DNA from: Desulfopila sp. IMCC35006
GTDB taxonomy: Bacteria > Desulfobacterota > Desulfobulbia > Desulfobulbales > Desulfocapsaceae
Direction of reading: 5' to 3'
Assembly (NCBI RefSeq): GCF_005116645.1
Contig: NZ_SWCM01000002.1
Coordinates: 1-64,000, forward strand
DNA length: 64,000 nucleotides
The translations under genes were made by a program, and so were the position numbers. Below are positions 10,750 to 20,006 of the stretch, in pieces (the stretch's first letter is position 1; each line of letters opens with the position of its first letter). The notes under the pieces were generated by a model. The model had not been told where the DNA came from and searched no databases. It saw only the letters and a program-made list of their open reading frames with translations.

Positions 10750-12011
10750 GCCGCGGGTTCCAGCAGGTCCTGCTCGAAACAGAGGGTGGCAAAATAGTCC
10801 TCCACCTGTTCTGCCCGGCGGATGAGTTCAACTTTCCCGTCGGCGGTCAGCAGCAGTTCCTTGGGACGAAGGTTGCCGTTATAGTTGAACCCCATGGCAC
10901 TCCCGTGGGCACCGGTGTCGTGGATAACGAGGATATCGCCGTCATCTATTTTCGGGAGTTCACGCTGAATGGCAAACTTATCATTATTTTCACAGAGCGA
11001 GCCGACCACATCGACAATTTCTTTGGCTGTTTTCCCGTCCTTGCCGAGGACATCAATATGATGATAGGCGCCATACATACCCGGCCGCATAAGGCAGCTC
11101 ATTGAAGCATCAACGCCCACGTAGGTTCGATAGATATCTTTTCGATTGATCGCTTTCGTCACCAGGACACCGTGGGGACCGGTGATGAAGCGGCCGCTCT
11201 CCATGTACAAAGCAGGTTCGTATCCATGCTGCCGGTGAAAATTTTTAAAGAGCGCGGTGATATCCCGTCCCATGGCATCCAGGTCCAGGCCGGCAACACC
11301 GGGTTTGTAGGGAATGCCAAGGCCGCCGCCGATATTGATGAACTCAAAGGTGATCTCGAGCTGGGCGGAGATCTCGGCAATAAGTTCCAGGAGCATCACA
11401 CTGGTCTGGACCATATATTCATAGTTCAGTTCATTGGAAGCGAGCATCGTATGAATACCGAACCGCTTGACGCCAAGGGATTTTGCCTGACGATAGGCCT
11501 CGATAATCTGATCGTCGCTCACCCCGTATTTCGCTTCAACCGGCGTGCCGATAATTTCGTTGCCGGTTCTTTTGGCGCCGGGATTATAACGAAAACAAAT
11601 CAATTCCGGGAGACTTGGCACTTTGGCAAGCAGGTTGAGGTCATCGAGGTTGAGGACGGAACCGCCGTCTGCTGCCGCCTCGATAAAATCAGCCTCGCTG
11701 GTATTGTTGGAGGTGAACATGATATCCTCGCCTTGTCCTCCGGCCCCACGGCTGAGGCGGAGTTCGGCGATAGAACTGCAGTCAAAGCCGAAACCGATAT
11801 CTTTCATGATCGCCAGAATTTTCGGATTAGGCAGGGCTTTTACGGCGTAGTATTCACGAAAACGATCGATTCCAGCAAAGGCTTTTTTCAATTGATTGCC
11901 CGTCTCTCTGATTCCAGCTTCGTCATAGATATGAAAAGGTGACCCATAATGATCGGTAATCTGCTCTAATACTGGAAATAGTCGATCTTTAAAGGCTTGT
12001 GACATTGGCAT
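10746..12011 (-). CDS. lysA: diaminopimelate decarboxylase
   Basis: Decarboxylates meso-diaminopimelate to L-lysine with PLP. The 421-aa protein has the group IV decarboxylase fold: the PLP lysine is K58 in YYAVKALPNP, followed by EFINIGGGLGIPY and the substrate motif CENNDKFA, which replaces the commoner CESGD form. A GGAAG site precedes the ATG. It lies between lrp (19 bp upstream) and nth-xth, with 4-bp overlap into the latter. DapL, an earlier enzyme of the same pathway, is at 54339-55565. Other PLP decarboxylases of this fold (carboxynorspermidine) are less likely given length and motifs. Confidence 0.88.
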   Translation of the reverse strand: MPMSQAFKDRLFPVLEQITDHYGSPFHIYDEAGIRETGNQLKKAFAGIDRFREYYAVKALPNPKILAIMKDIGFGFDCSSIAELRLSRGAGGQGEDIMFTSNNTSEADFIEAAADGGSVLNLDDLNLLAKVPSLPELICFRYNPGAKRTGNEIIGTPVEAKYGVSDDQIIEAYRQAKSLGVKRFGIHTMLASNELNYEYMVQTSVMLLELIAEISAQLEITFEFINIGGGLGIPYKPGVAGLDLDAMGRDITALFKNFHRQHGYEPALYMESGRFITGPHGVLVTKAINRKDIYRTYVGVDASMSCLMRPGMYGAYHHIDVLGKDGKTAKEIVDVVGSLCENNDKFAIQRELPKIDDGDILVIHDTGAHGSAMGFNYNGNLRPKELLLTADGKVELIRRAEQVEDYFATLCFEQDLLEPAA

Positions 12012-12030
12012 GAGCGTGCTTCCTTGTTTA

Positions 12031-12489
12031 TTATACAGATTTTGGGATGAGTATTCGGCTGGTTTCTTTAATCGTCGATAAAACCGTCTCGGTGCTGGTA
12101 GAGAGTACTCCGTCTATTGTCGTAATTTTTTCCTGCAACAGCTGGCCAAGGGAGGTGGTATCAGCGCTGCGTATTTTTATAAGATAGCAGTCGCTGCCGG
12201 AGACGAAGTGTACTTCCTGGATCTCGGGAATGAGCGACAGCGCCGTGCCCACCTTGTCTGACAGGGCTGCGCTGGTCCTCACATGAACAAAAGCCACCTG
12301 GGCACTGTTAAAGCGTTCAGGGTTAAGCCGTACCTCATAACCATCTATGATCCCTTGTTTTTCCATTTTACGAATCCGTTCCAGAACAGCCGATGGTGCC
12401 AGACCGACCTGTCGGGAAACTTCAATATTGGGAATCCGGGCCTTTTCCTGCAGAATGTTTAAAATTTCAAGACTGATGGTATCCAACAT
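12031..12489 (-). CDS. Lrp/AsnC family transcriptional regulator
   Basis: A 152-aa regulator with an N-terminal helix-turn-helix (LQEKARIPNIEVSRQVGLAPS, in pieces: residues about 14-35) and a C-terminal RAM/ACT-like ligand domain. An AAGGAG site precedes the ATG. It heads the lrp-lysA-nth/xth gene row. Family members bind amino acids and often regulate their own gene and the neighbouring one, so a lysine-related ligand is a reasonable guess but is not shown. Three evenly spaced boxes lie just upstream. Confidence 0.92.
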   Translation of the reverse strand: MLDTISLEILNILQEKARIPNIEVSRQVGLAPSAVLERIRKMEKQGIIDGYEVRLNPERFNSAQVAFVHVRTSAALSDKVGTALSLIPEIQEVHFVSGSDCYLIKIRSADTTSLGQLLQEKITTIDGVLSTSTETVLSTIKETSRILIPKSV

Positions 12490-12510
12490 ATTTTCTCCTT
12501 GTTTATCCGA

Positions 12511-12580
12511 AAATATATTCTTATAACCAAAGATGTCAAGAATAATGTTCTGTTTTGGATAAAAATACGTGAATATATTC
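12511..12580 (-). promoter_or_regulatory. three phased Lrp-type operator boxes
   Basis: Upstream of the Lrp gene are three similar AT-rich boxes: AAATATATTC (12511-12520), GAATAATGTTC (12540-12550) and the perfect palindrome GAATATATTC (12571-12580). They are spaced about 30 bp, close to three helical turns, as expected for an octameric Lrp wrapping DNA. Autoregulation is inferred. The rest of the gap to the GT2 gene at 12848 holds no convincing gene; an 80-codon frame at 12595-12837 has a TTG start without a ribosome binding site. Confidence 0.5.
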
Positions 12581-12847
12581 TGCTCTGAGGCTTTTTGACA
12601 GACAACAGTTCATTAGCTATTCTTATGGGGAAAATAAATCCTATAATATTCTTTCGTTGTAGAAAAAGATGGCTTGACTCGGATCAACAACTACACAAAC
12701 AGGTGTCGGCGCTTGTTTTTTCAGGCGTTTACTGGATACTTTGGTTCATTCGTGTAGGAAAAAGTTGTGGATGGAGTATATTGATATACAACACAAGAAT
12801 GAAAAAAGAGGCGGATCGGCCATATGTCATGAAGTGAGAGGATTCTA

Positions 12848-13558
12848 TTGTCAACAATTACTATTATAGTGCCCACACTCAATGAGGCGGAGAATGTTGA
12901 CCTGTTGCTCGAGAGAATTTTGCGCGTCAGGCAATCATCCAATCTCGATTTTGATATTCTTTTCGTTGATTCAGCCTCCGCCGATGCAACCTGCGACCGT
13001 GTTCTTGCCTGGCAGGATAAAGCCCCGGTTCGTCTTCTCCGGCAGGAATTCGATATAGGCCTTGCCGGTGCTGTTACAGCCGGTGCCCGCTATACCGATG
13101 CAGAGTATGTACTGGTTATGGATGCCGACCTCAGCCATCCTCCCGAGAGTATACCGAAGCTGCTGCAACCTCTTCTAGACGGGACGTTTGATATGGTGAT
13201 AGGCAGCAGATATGTGGAAGGAGGATCTTTGCCTGACTGGCCTTTTTTGCGAAGACTCTCATCGCGAATTGCCACTCTCCCGGCGCTTTTGTTCTGCAGC
13301 GTGAAGGACCCTCTGGCCGGTTTCTTCGCCGTGCAACGCAGACGGCTGACCGATTTATCCGATTCTGTACCAGGCTTTAAGATTGGTCTGGCCATCTTGG
13401 CGGAATATGGCAGGGATATTCGAGTAACTGAAATCCCCATCGAATTCAGAGATCGCGATTACGGGTATTCAAAGATGAATCACCGAGTTGCCCTGGCTTA
13501 TCTGAAGCAGCTCATCACACTCTGCTTTAAGTGTAAAGCAAAAGGCCTCACTCGATAG
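12848..13558 (+). CDS. family 2 glycosyltransferase, dolichol-phosphate mannosyltransferase-like
   Basis: A 236-aa GT-A glycosyltransferase starting at TTG (TITIIVPTLNEAENV follows). It has the DxD-type DADLSHPPE motif near residue 95 and the IGSRYVEGG signature of the DPM1/polyprenyl-phosphate glycosyltransferase group. There are no C-terminal membrane segments, so it matches the soluble DPM1 type. It probably transfers a sugar from a nucleotide to polyprenyl phosphate at the inner membrane face. It stands alone, converging with fumC 26 bp downstream. Confidence 0.85.
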   Translation: MSTITIIVPTLNEAENVDLLLERILRVRQSSNLDFDILFVDSASADATCDRVLAWQDKAPVRLLRQEFDIGLAGAVTAGARYTDAEYVLVMDADLSHPPESIPKLLQPLLDGTFDMVIGSRYVEGGSLPDWPFLRRLSSRIATLPALLFCSVKDPLAGFFAVQRRRLTDLSDSVPGFKIGLAILAEYGRDIRVTEIPIEFRDRDYGYSKMNHRVALAYLKQLITLCFKCKAKGLTR

Positions 13559-13584
13559 GTGATGTTCTCTTCCTCTTCGTCTGA

Positions 13585-14970
13585 TTATAAATCCCTGCCG
13601 CCGTCGGCGAGCCTTTTAGGATCGAGCAGCCGCTCTAATTGCGGCCGGGGAATATCGGTGTGTTCCAGGGCCACGTCCAGAACCGTTCGACCTTCTCTTT
13701 GCGCAATCTTGCCGATTTCAGCCGCTTTCAGATACCCTACAACGGGGTTCAGCGAAGTAACCAGTATGGGGTTAAGCGACAGGGCGTGCGCAAAAACCTG
13801 ACGATTGACGGTCATGTTTTCTATCGCCTTGCTGCCCAGCGAAGCGGCGCTTCCGGTTAATAGCTCAATGGAATAAAGGATGCTGTTTGCCGCAAGGGGC
13901 AGCATGGTATTTAATTGAAAATTCCCGCCCATCGCCGCGAGATTAATGGTGGTGTCGTTACCAATAACCTGCGCTGTTGCCATGCAGACAGCCTCGGGGA
14001 TTACCGGATTGACCTTGGCAGGCATGATGCTCGAACCTGGCTGCAGGGCCGGCAGTTTTATTTCTCCAAGACCGGTGAGCGGGCCGGAGTTCATCCACCT
14101 GAGGTCGTTGGCAATCTTGTTGAGGGCAACTGCACAGGCTTTCAGATGGCCGGAGAACTCGACCACAGTGTCAAGACTGCTCATCCCTTTATAGCGTGAA
14201 GGGGTCTGGGTGAAAGCAAGATCCGTTATCCTGTTGATATGGGCTATTGCCTTGGCCGGGAAATCCGGATGGCAGTTGACCCCGCTGCCAACCGCGGTCC
14301 CGCCCAATGGAAGACGGCTCAGTCTTGGCAGCGCCGATTCGATGCGTTCTCTGCATTCATCGATTTGTGCTGCCCAGCCCTCCAGTTCTGCCTGCAGTCG
14401 AATGGGCAGCGCATCCATCAGATGGGTTCGGCCCGTTTTTATAATATCGCTGTGTTCTGCACCGAAAACACGGATGATTGCCGCGAGATCCTGCAATGCG
14501 GGCAAGAGTGAGTTCGTTGCACTGCAAACCGCCGACACCTGAAGAGCAGTGGGAATCACGTCGTTGCTGCTCTGGCTGAGATTTACCTGGTCGTTGGCCG
14601 ATAATTCGACGCCTTTTCTGCGAACCATGCCGACAATGACTTCATTGACGTTCATGTTGGTGCTGGTCGCGGATCCGGTCTGGAAAATTGATATCGGGAA
14701 CTGATCGATCGGTTTTACTCTCTCCAGTTCATTCACCGCATCACAGATGAGTTGAACTTCCTTTGCCGGCAGCAGGCCGAGTTCACCATTGGCAGCAGCA
14801 GCAGCCGATTTAATAAGGAGAACCGCTTTAATAAAACTCCAGGGGAGCGGCTGTGACGAAATGGTAAAATTTTCTACAGCTCGCTGGGTCTGGGCACCGT
14901 AAAGTGCAGTCAGAGGTACCTTGACATCCCCCATACTGTCCTTTTCGATTCGATATGTGGTTGTTTTCAT
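13585..14970 (-). CDS. fumC: class II fumarate hydratase
   Basis: Interconverts fumarate and malate. The 461-aa length is standard. The superfamily signature GSSIMPAKVNP is present, with the active-site serine loop, and so are TGRTHLMDALP and the N-terminal YGAQTQRAVENF of class II fumarases (aspartase usually differs here). It would connect succinate dehydrogenase/fumarate reductase (60100-63575) to malate. It is transcribed leftward, downstream of dfx. Confidence 0.92.
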   Translation of the reverse strand: MKTTTYRIEKDSMGDVKVPLTALYGAQTQRAVENFTISSQPLPWSFIKAVLLIKSAAAAANGELGLLPAKEVQLICDAVNELERVKPIDQFPISIFQTGSATSTNMNVNEVIVGMVRRKGVELSANDQVNLSQSSNDVIPTALQVSAVCSATNSLLPALQDLAAIIRVFGAEHSDIIKTGRTHLMDALPIRLQAELEGWAAQIDECRERIESALPRLSRLPLGGTAVGSGVNCHPDFPAKAIAHINRITDLAFTQTPSRYKGMSSLDTVVEFSGHLKACAVALNKIANDLRWMNSGPLTGLGEIKLPALQPGSSIMPAKVNPVIPEAVCMATAQVIGNDTTINLAAMGGNFQLNTMLPLAANSILYSIELLTGSAASLGSKAIENMTVNRQVFAHALSLNPILVTSLNPVVGYLKAAEIGKIAQREGRTVLDVALEHTDIPRPQLERLLDPKRLADGGRDL

Positions 14971-15100
14971 GTGGATTCCTTTATTCGCATGGGCTGTGAG
15001 TCGTACAACAGCAAACTAGACGTGAAGTGGTCTGTTGTCAAGCTGAAGAAAAGACATGCGGGCAGGGAAAAGGGCAGGGCGGGGAGATACCTGGATCAGC

Positions 15101-15129
15101 CTGTTGACCGGATAATATCCGGTCAACAG
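15101..15129. terminator. perfect 13-bp hairpin between dfx and fumC
   Basis: CTGTTGACCGGAT and its exact complement flank a 3-nt loop (AAT). It lies 12 bp after the dfx stop codon, as expected for a transcription end, but no T-run follows on either strand. It could be a weak terminator, an RNA-stability element, or a processing site upstream of fumC. Confidence 0.5.
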
Positions 15130-15140
15130 AAAGGGGAGAT

Positions 15141-15515
15141 TTACTTCTTCCAAAGTCCATGCAGGTTGCAGTAGGCACGGGCAGTTACAGCATCGGCTGC
15201 GCACGGGAAAAAAGCCGCAGGTTTATCGGACGGGTGAAGAAACTGACGGTATACGGCATCGCCGGCAGAGAGTTCGATCCATTCAATGAAATGGGCGTCG
15301 GTCATTGGATGATCGACAGAACCAACGTTGACCTGCCAGCCGCCATCACGTTTTTCCAGGGTGGGGACATGCTTTTCTACTGCTGCGTCGGTGGTGTTTT
15401 CGTTCTGCATGGTCATCTGCTGGCCACAGCACATCAGTTCTGCACCACCAGCGGTGAGAATCTCGGCGATGTTCCCGCAAATTTCACATTTGTATACTCC
15501 CAACTTTTTCGACAT
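15141..15515 (-). CDS. dfx: desulfoferrodoxin (superoxide reductase)
   Basis: Reduces superoxide to peroxide without making O2, in the cytoplasm of anaerobes. The 124-aa two-domain form has the desulforedoxin-like Fe(Cys)4 centre (C10, C13, C29, C30) and the catalytic centre with H49 in EKHVP, H69, H75, C116 and H119; E47/K48 are the conserved gating pair. An AGGAGG site precedes the start. Rubredoxin, its usual electron donor, is encoded at 22756-22914. It is divergent from the DOMON-sco-cox genes. Confidence 0.97.
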   Translation of the reverse strand: MSKKLGVYKCEICGNIAEILTAGGAELMCCGQQMTMQNENTTDAAVEKHVPTLEKRDGGWQVNVGSVDHPMTDAHFIEWIELSAGDAVYRQFLHPSDKPAAFFPCAADAVTARAYCNLHGLWKK

Positions 15516-15985
15516 TCGTATTCCTCCTGTTTGAATGAATAGGTTCCGGTCAGTTCATTGTTCCTGAATGCGTAACATTTGCTAAGCGATAGTCGAAACA
15601 ATTTCAATAGGATCAATGACGAGACCGACAGCTGTATTAACTACCGTCGCCTAGAATAATCACAGATTGCCGGATCTGCAATTATTTAAACGAATATGTA
15701 TTAAAAAGAATCATTTCCATCTGCAAATATATCACGATATTTCGAAGAATCTTTTCTAACCATAAAGAATATGCTACTTTAATGCTTTGTGCGATAAACA
15801 AACAAACGTTGGAAAAGTAGATTCAACACCTCGTAATCTGAAAAAAACAGGCATAACAGCAGTATGTTAACCTGGCTCTGACATTGGTTTGCCTCGGCAA
15901 AGGCGCAGCAGGTCCCGGGAAACAATAGATGCATCAGATGTGGAAACTTTTGAGAGTCTTCTCAAGCAAAAATCAAGGAGAAATT
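15516..15985. other. divergent regulatory region between dfx and the oxidase genes
   Basis: A 470-bp AT-rich gap containing the promoters for leftward dfx and the rightward DOMON-sco-cox series. I see no convincing gene and no clear binding-site consensus. AT-rich near-palindromes occur around 15724-15745, but I cannot assign them to a regulator. The size of the gap between two oxygen-response transcription units suggests multiple operators. Confidence 0.4.
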
Positions 15986-16537
15986 ATGAAAGTAAGAAAC
16001 ATTCAAAAAATGCTTATCGGAATCGTCGTGTTGCTGTGTATGTCGGTTATGAATACACAGGCTGCCGAATATACTCATGAAGTGAAATCTAAAAAAATTG
16101 CCTTCGCCTGGAAAATAGACGGCGATACGCTTGCCGTCAAGCTCACCGCTGAAACAGATGGATGGGTAGGTGTAGGATTCAATCCGGTAGAAGAAATGAA
16201 AGGGGCCAATTTTATCCTTGGGTATGTAAAAAATGGAGTGGCAGAGTTAAATGATGATTTCGGCACTGATGAAAATTCGCATCAATCTGACACCAAACTT
16301 GGTGGAACCAGCGATGTAACCCTGGTTGGTGGAACGGAAACCGGTGGCGTGACCACTATAGAATTTACCATTCCCTTAAACTCAAGCGATAAAAACGATA
16401 CGAAAATCGATGTGAATGGCGACACCACCGTGCTTCTCGCCTACGGGGCCGGCCGTGACAGTTTTAAATCAAAACATAAGTATCGTACGGCTCTCAAAGT
16501 CAATCTGAGCACTGGTGCTTCGCAGAATCTGGAGTAG
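15986..16537 (+). CDS. exported DOMON-domain protein
   Basis: A 183-aa protein with a signal peptide (hydrophobic residues about 9-24, cleavage after TQAA). The body is a single DOMON domain (about residues 25-150), with the typical DGWVGVGFNP strand and a later AYGAGRD segment. DOMON domains bind heme b or sugars; conserved Met/His residues could serve as heme ligands, so a periplasmic electron carrier is plausible. AGGAG precedes the ATG at 15986. The sco gene starts 4 bp after its stop, suggesting a role with the oxidase. The exact function is unknown. Confidence 0.82.
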   Translation: MKVRNIQKMLIGIVVLLCMSVMNTQAAEYTHEVKSKKIAFAWKIDGDTLAVKLTAETDGWVGVGFNPVEEMKGANFILGYVKNGVAELNDDFGTDENSHQSDTKLGGTSDVTLVGGTETGGVTTIEFTIPLNSSDKNDTKIDVNGDTTVLLAYGAGRDSFKSKHKYRTALKVNLSTGASQNLE

Positions 16538-16541
16538 CCGG

Positions 16542-17408
16542 GTGGTATGGACTGACAAGTCATGCAAAATATTCGTCCTGGGACTGCTGTTGCTCCTGAC
16601 AACAATTTTCAGCAGCGTGGCCGGGGCGAACAGCAATGGAGCGAAAAACGCATCCCTGCTGGAGCAAAGCAAGCAGGTAATAGCCGGAAAACAATCTTCT
16701 GATGGGCAGTGGATAGAGGAGAAAACGGGGCAATTCCTGCCGCTCGATCTCGAATTTATTGATGAAAAGGGGATGCCCATCCGCTTGCAGGAGATAATAG
16801 ATCGACCGACTATTTTTCTGCCCATTTATTTTTATTGCCCGAATATCTGCAGTAAGAATCTTGCTAATCTGGCAATAGCTCTCAACAGTCTCAGTTTTGC
16901 CCCTGAGAAAGACTTTCGGGTTATAGCTCTTAGCTTCAACGAAGCAGAGAGCTACGAGGATGCCGCCCGGGCAAAAAAAAATTATCTGAAAATTGTCGGT
17001 GATTCTTTTCCAGCTCATGGCTGGCGTTTTCTTACCGGAAGTCGGGAAAACATCAACAAGGCAACGGAGGGGGTGGGCTTTCGATTTAAAAAAATTGACG
17101 ATGAAACGTTTATTCATCCCGCTGCATTGATGGTTATAGCAGGAGACGGCAAGATCATCCGGTACGTCTACGGCTCCTTTCTCGCCGGCGATATAGATAT
17201 GGGCCTGGCCGATGCCGCAAGCGGTCGTCCGTCAATGTCGGTGAAAAGGCTCCTTGCCTTCTGTTTTAATTATGATCCCGACAAGAACAAGTCAGTCTTT
17301 CAGCTGGTAAAAATTGGGGTGATGCTTTTTTTCGGCATAATTTTGGCGATTGTTTTCATTTATTTCAAGCGAAAGCGACCGAAGATGCACAACGACCTGC
17401 GACGATGA
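16542..17408 (+). CDS. SCO1/SenC copper chaperone for cytochrome oxidase
   Basis: Delivers copper to the CuA site of cytochrome oxidase subunit II at the outer face of the membrane. From GTG 16542 the protein is 288 aa, with an N-terminal hydrophobic export segment (about residues 9-25), the copper motif CPNIC (C99, C103) and H192. A C-terminal membrane helix (about 260-282) is an uncommon extra anchor. I chose GTG 16542 because GGAG lies 7 nt upstream; an in-frame GTG 27 bp earlier overlaps the DOMON gene. It directly precedes coxA. Confidence 0.87.
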   Translation: MVWTDKSCKIFVLGLLLLLTTIFSSVAGANSNGAKNASLLEQSKQVIAGKQSSDGQWIEEKTGQFLPLDLEFIDEKGMPIRLQEIIDRPTIFLPIYFYCPNICSKNLANLAIALNSLSFAPEKDFRVIALSFNEAESYEDAARAKKNYLKIVGDSFPAHGWRFLTGSRENINKATEGVGFRFKKIDDETFIHPAALMVIAGDGKIIRYVYGSFLAGDIDMGLADAASGRPSMSVKRLLAFCFNYDPDKNKSVFQLVKIGVMLFFGIILAIVFIYFKRKRPKMHNDLRR

Positions 17409-17433
17409 CTGCATCAACAGACAGGATATCCAT

Positions 17434-19080
17434 ATGACTGCGACACAATCTTTTTATCACACCCCGGCCCCACCACATCTTACCGGAATGAAGGCATGGC
17501 TGTTAACCCATGATCATAAGCGGCTGGGCCTCATGTATCTGGGCGCGATTTTCTTCTGGTTTGTACTGGCGATGTTTCTCGGACTCCTGCTCAGAACCGA
17601 GTTGATGAGCCAGGGCAAAACGATTATGGATGCGGCGACATATAATGCCACCTTTACCCTGCACGGGGTAATAATGATTTTTCTTTTTGTTATTCCCGGG
17701 ATTCCGGCTATTTTCGGCAATTTTTTCCTGCCAATCCAGCTTGGCACCGATGATGTTTTCTTCCCGCGCCTGAATCTTTTCAGCTGGTATCTCTTTATGT
17801 TTGGCGGTTTGTTCGCCATCATTTCTCTGTTTGTCGGAGATGGTTTCCCTGATACCGGCTGGACTTTCTATGTGCCGTTCAGTGTGCAGAATAGCGCCAA
17901 TGTGGGATTGACGGTGACCGCGGCATTTATTCTCGGGATGTCGTCAATGCTTACCGGGCTCAACTTCGTCACGACCTTTCACCGGATGCGCGACAAGAGT
18001 ATGGGCTTGATGCAGATACCGCTTTTTGCCTGGTCGCTCTATGCCACTGCCTGGGTGCAGATTCTGGCAACGCCGGTAATTTCAATTACTTTTGTTTTAA
18101 TCGTGCTGGAGAGATTTTTCCATATCGGACTTTTTGACCCGGACAAGGGAGGCGATCCGTTACTGTACCAGCATTTATTCTGGATGTACTCGCATCCGGC
18201 CGTTTATGTGATGATTATTCCGGGCATGGGAGTGATTTCCGAGATCATTCCGATATTTTCCCGAAAGTCCATTTTCGGGTACAAAGCCATCGTCTGGTCA
18301 TCCATGGCTATTGCCATAGCCGGGTCGCTTGTCTGGGCGCATCACATGTTTACCAGCGGCATGAGCGATGTCTCGGTTTTTGTCTTCTCTCTGCTGACCT
18401 ATCTTGTTGCCATTCCGTCGGCGGTCAAGGTTTTTTCCTGGGTTTCAACCATGTATAAGGGTTCGATTGAGATGACGCCGCCTCTGTTGCTGGCGCTGAT
18501 TTTCATCTTTCTCTTCAGTATAGGCGGCCTGACCGGGCTGGTGCTTGGCGCAGCGGGAACAAATATCCATGTGCACGATACCCAGTTTGTCGTGGCCCAC
18601 TTTCACTTTGTCATGTTTGGCGGGACCGGGTTTGCTTTTTTTGCAGCCCTGCACTTCTGGTGGCCGAAGATGTTCGGCATTATGTATCGCTTCAAACCCG
18701 CCTATATCGGGGCGTCCCTGACCGGGATCGGCTTTATGTTTCACTATGTGCCGATGCTTATTCTCGGACTCGAAGGCATGCCGCGGCGCTATTACGACTA
18801 TCTTCCGCAGTATGAGACCGGCAATTTTCTGGCGGGTTTTGGCGGGTATCTGCTCATTATCGGCATGGTGACAATGTTTGTGAATCTGCTGCTGAGCTTC
18901 AAACAGCGGATGCCGGCCCCAGTCGATCCCTGGGGAGGAACGACCCTGGAATGGACGGTGCCATCGCCGCCGCCGGTGCATAATTTTCTTCATAAACCAC
19001 AGATTGCTGACTTTCCCTACGACTTTACCGGGGTAACCGAGCAATTGCTGCAAAGAGGCGGGGAAGGGCCATTACCATGA
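17434..19080 (+). CDS. cytochrome c oxidase subunit I (A2-type)
   Basis: The catalytic heme-copper subunit, 548 aa with about 12 membrane helices. Visible ligands are H77 (heme a), H254 with the cross-linked Y258, H303/H304 (CuB), H389 (heme a3) and H391 (heme a). The D-channel glutamate of the usual GHPEVY is replaced, and the segment reads YSHPAVY (252-258), the YS signature of type A2 oxidases. An in-frame ATG 84 bp upstream lies inside sco, so the ATG at 17434 is preferred. It overlaps subunit III by 4 bp. Confidence 0.95.
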   Translation: MTATQSFYHTPAPPHLTGMKAWLLTHDHKRLGLMYLGAIFFWFVLAMFLGLLLRTELMSQGKTIMDAATYNATFTLHGVIMIFLFVIPGIPAIFGNFFLPIQLGTDDVFFPRLNLFSWYLFMFGGLFAIISLFVGDGFPDTGWTFYVPFSVQNSANVGLTVTAAFILGMSSMLTGLNFVTTFHRMRDKSMGLMQIPLFAWSLYATAWVQILATPVISITFVLIVLERFFHIGLFDPDKGGDPLLYQHLFWMYSHPAVYVMIIPGMGVISEIIPIFSRKSIFGYKAIVWSSMAIAIAGSLVWAHHMFTSGMSDVSVFVFSLLTYLVAIPSAVKVFSWVSTMYKGSIEMTPPLLLALIFIFLFSIGGLTGLVLGAAGTNIHVHDTQFVVAHFHFVMFGGTGFAFFAALHFWWPKMFGIMYRFKPAYIGASLTGIGFMFHYVPMLILGLEGMPRRYYDYLPQYETGNFLAGFGGYLLIIGMVTMFVNLLLSFKQRMPAPVDPWGGTTLEWTVPSPPPVHNFLHKPQIADFPYDFTGVTEQLLQRGGEGPLP

Positions 19081-19673
19081 GTGCTCAGATAGACAGGACC
19101 GGCATTAAAATAGGCATGTGGCTGTTTCTCTATTCGGAGATTATTCTTTTTGGCGGGTTGTTTGTTTTGTATGCGGCATATCTGCACCGATATCCTGAGT
19201 TCTTTGCCGAGGGCGGCAAAGAACTCAATCGAATCATCGGAACCGTAAATACGGTAGTGTTGCTGATATCGAGTTTTACTGTCGCCGCCTCTATTACGGC
19301 AATACAGCGAAATAATAAAAAACAGACTGTTGGTCTGCTGCTTTTTTCAATTTTTTGCGGAGTTATCTTTCTGGTCAATAAGTACTTTGAATGGGGCGCA
19401 AAGATTCACCATGATATTTACCCCAACTCCGAGACTCTTGTATCAGGCGAACCCGGGTTGAATATTTTCTTTGGTCTCTATTATGTCATCACCGGACTGC
19501 ATGGCCTGCATGTCATTATCGGGATGATCCTGCTCTCGGTCAGTCTTGTCTTTGTGCTGCAGGATAAGGTAAACGCCGAGAGGTTTTCCATGCTGGATAA
19601 TTCGGGGCTCTACTGGCATTTGGTGGATCTCATCTGGATTTTTGTCTTTCCGCTTTTTTATCTGGTTCTGTAA
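19077..19673 (+). CDS. cytochrome c oxidase subunit III
   Basis: A 198-aa membrane protein of the short, five-helix bacterial type (GMWLFLYSEIILFGGLF start, GLHGLHVIIGM and the C-terminal YWHLVDLIWIFVFP signature). It stabilises subunit I and the proton path. The start overlaps the coxA stop (ATGA), indicating coupled translation. Confidence 0.95.
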   Translation: MSAQIDRTGIKIGMWLFLYSEIILFGGLFVLYAAYLHRYPEFFAEGGKELNRIIGTVNTVVLLISSFTVAASITAIQRNNKKQTVGLLLFSIFCGVIFLVNKYFEWGAKIHHDIYPNSETLVSGEPGLNIFFGLYYVITGLHGLHVIIGMILLSVSLVFVLQDKVNAERFSMLDNSGLYWHLVDLIWIFVFPLFYLVL

Positions 19674-19703
19674 CAAAAAAATGCATTACCTGGGAGATTA
19701 AAC

Positions 19704-19991
19704 ATGGATAACACAGAAAAACCCCATGTACTCAGCTTCACGCAACTCGGAATGGTCCTCGGTATCCTGCTTGTGCTGACGGCAGTTACCGTTGGGGTCT
19801 CCTATGTTCATTTGGGATTTCTCAATATTCCTATTGCCCTGACCATTGCCTCTACCAAGGTAACTTTTGTCCTGCTCTTTTTCATGCACCTGAAATATGA
19901 AGGGCGAATTATCAATATATCGTTTCTCAGCACGGTAGGAGTGCTGGTTATTTTGATCGGTTTTACCTTCTGGGATGTGGCTTACCGATAA
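19704..19991 (+). CDS. cytochrome c oxidase subunit IV (bacterial)
   Basis: A 95-aa protein with three hydrophobic segments and the LFFMHLKYEGR motif of the prokaryotic COX4/CyoD-like family. It assists assembly of the CuB centre in related oxidases. It follows subunit III by 30 bp and precedes subunit II by 15 bp. Confidence 0.88.
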   Translation: MDNTEKPHVLSFTQLGMVLGILLVLTAVTVGVSYVHLGFLNIPIALTIASTKVTFVLLFFMHLKYEGRIINISFLSTVGVLVILIGFTFWDVAYR

Positions 19992-20006
19992 CAGCTGGAG
20001 AATTTT

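Noticed and set aside
12595-12837. 80-codon open frame between the Lrp operator and the GT2 gene
   Set aside because: TTG start overlapping the regulatory boxes' flank, no ribosome binding site, mixed hydrophobic stretches without family likeness.
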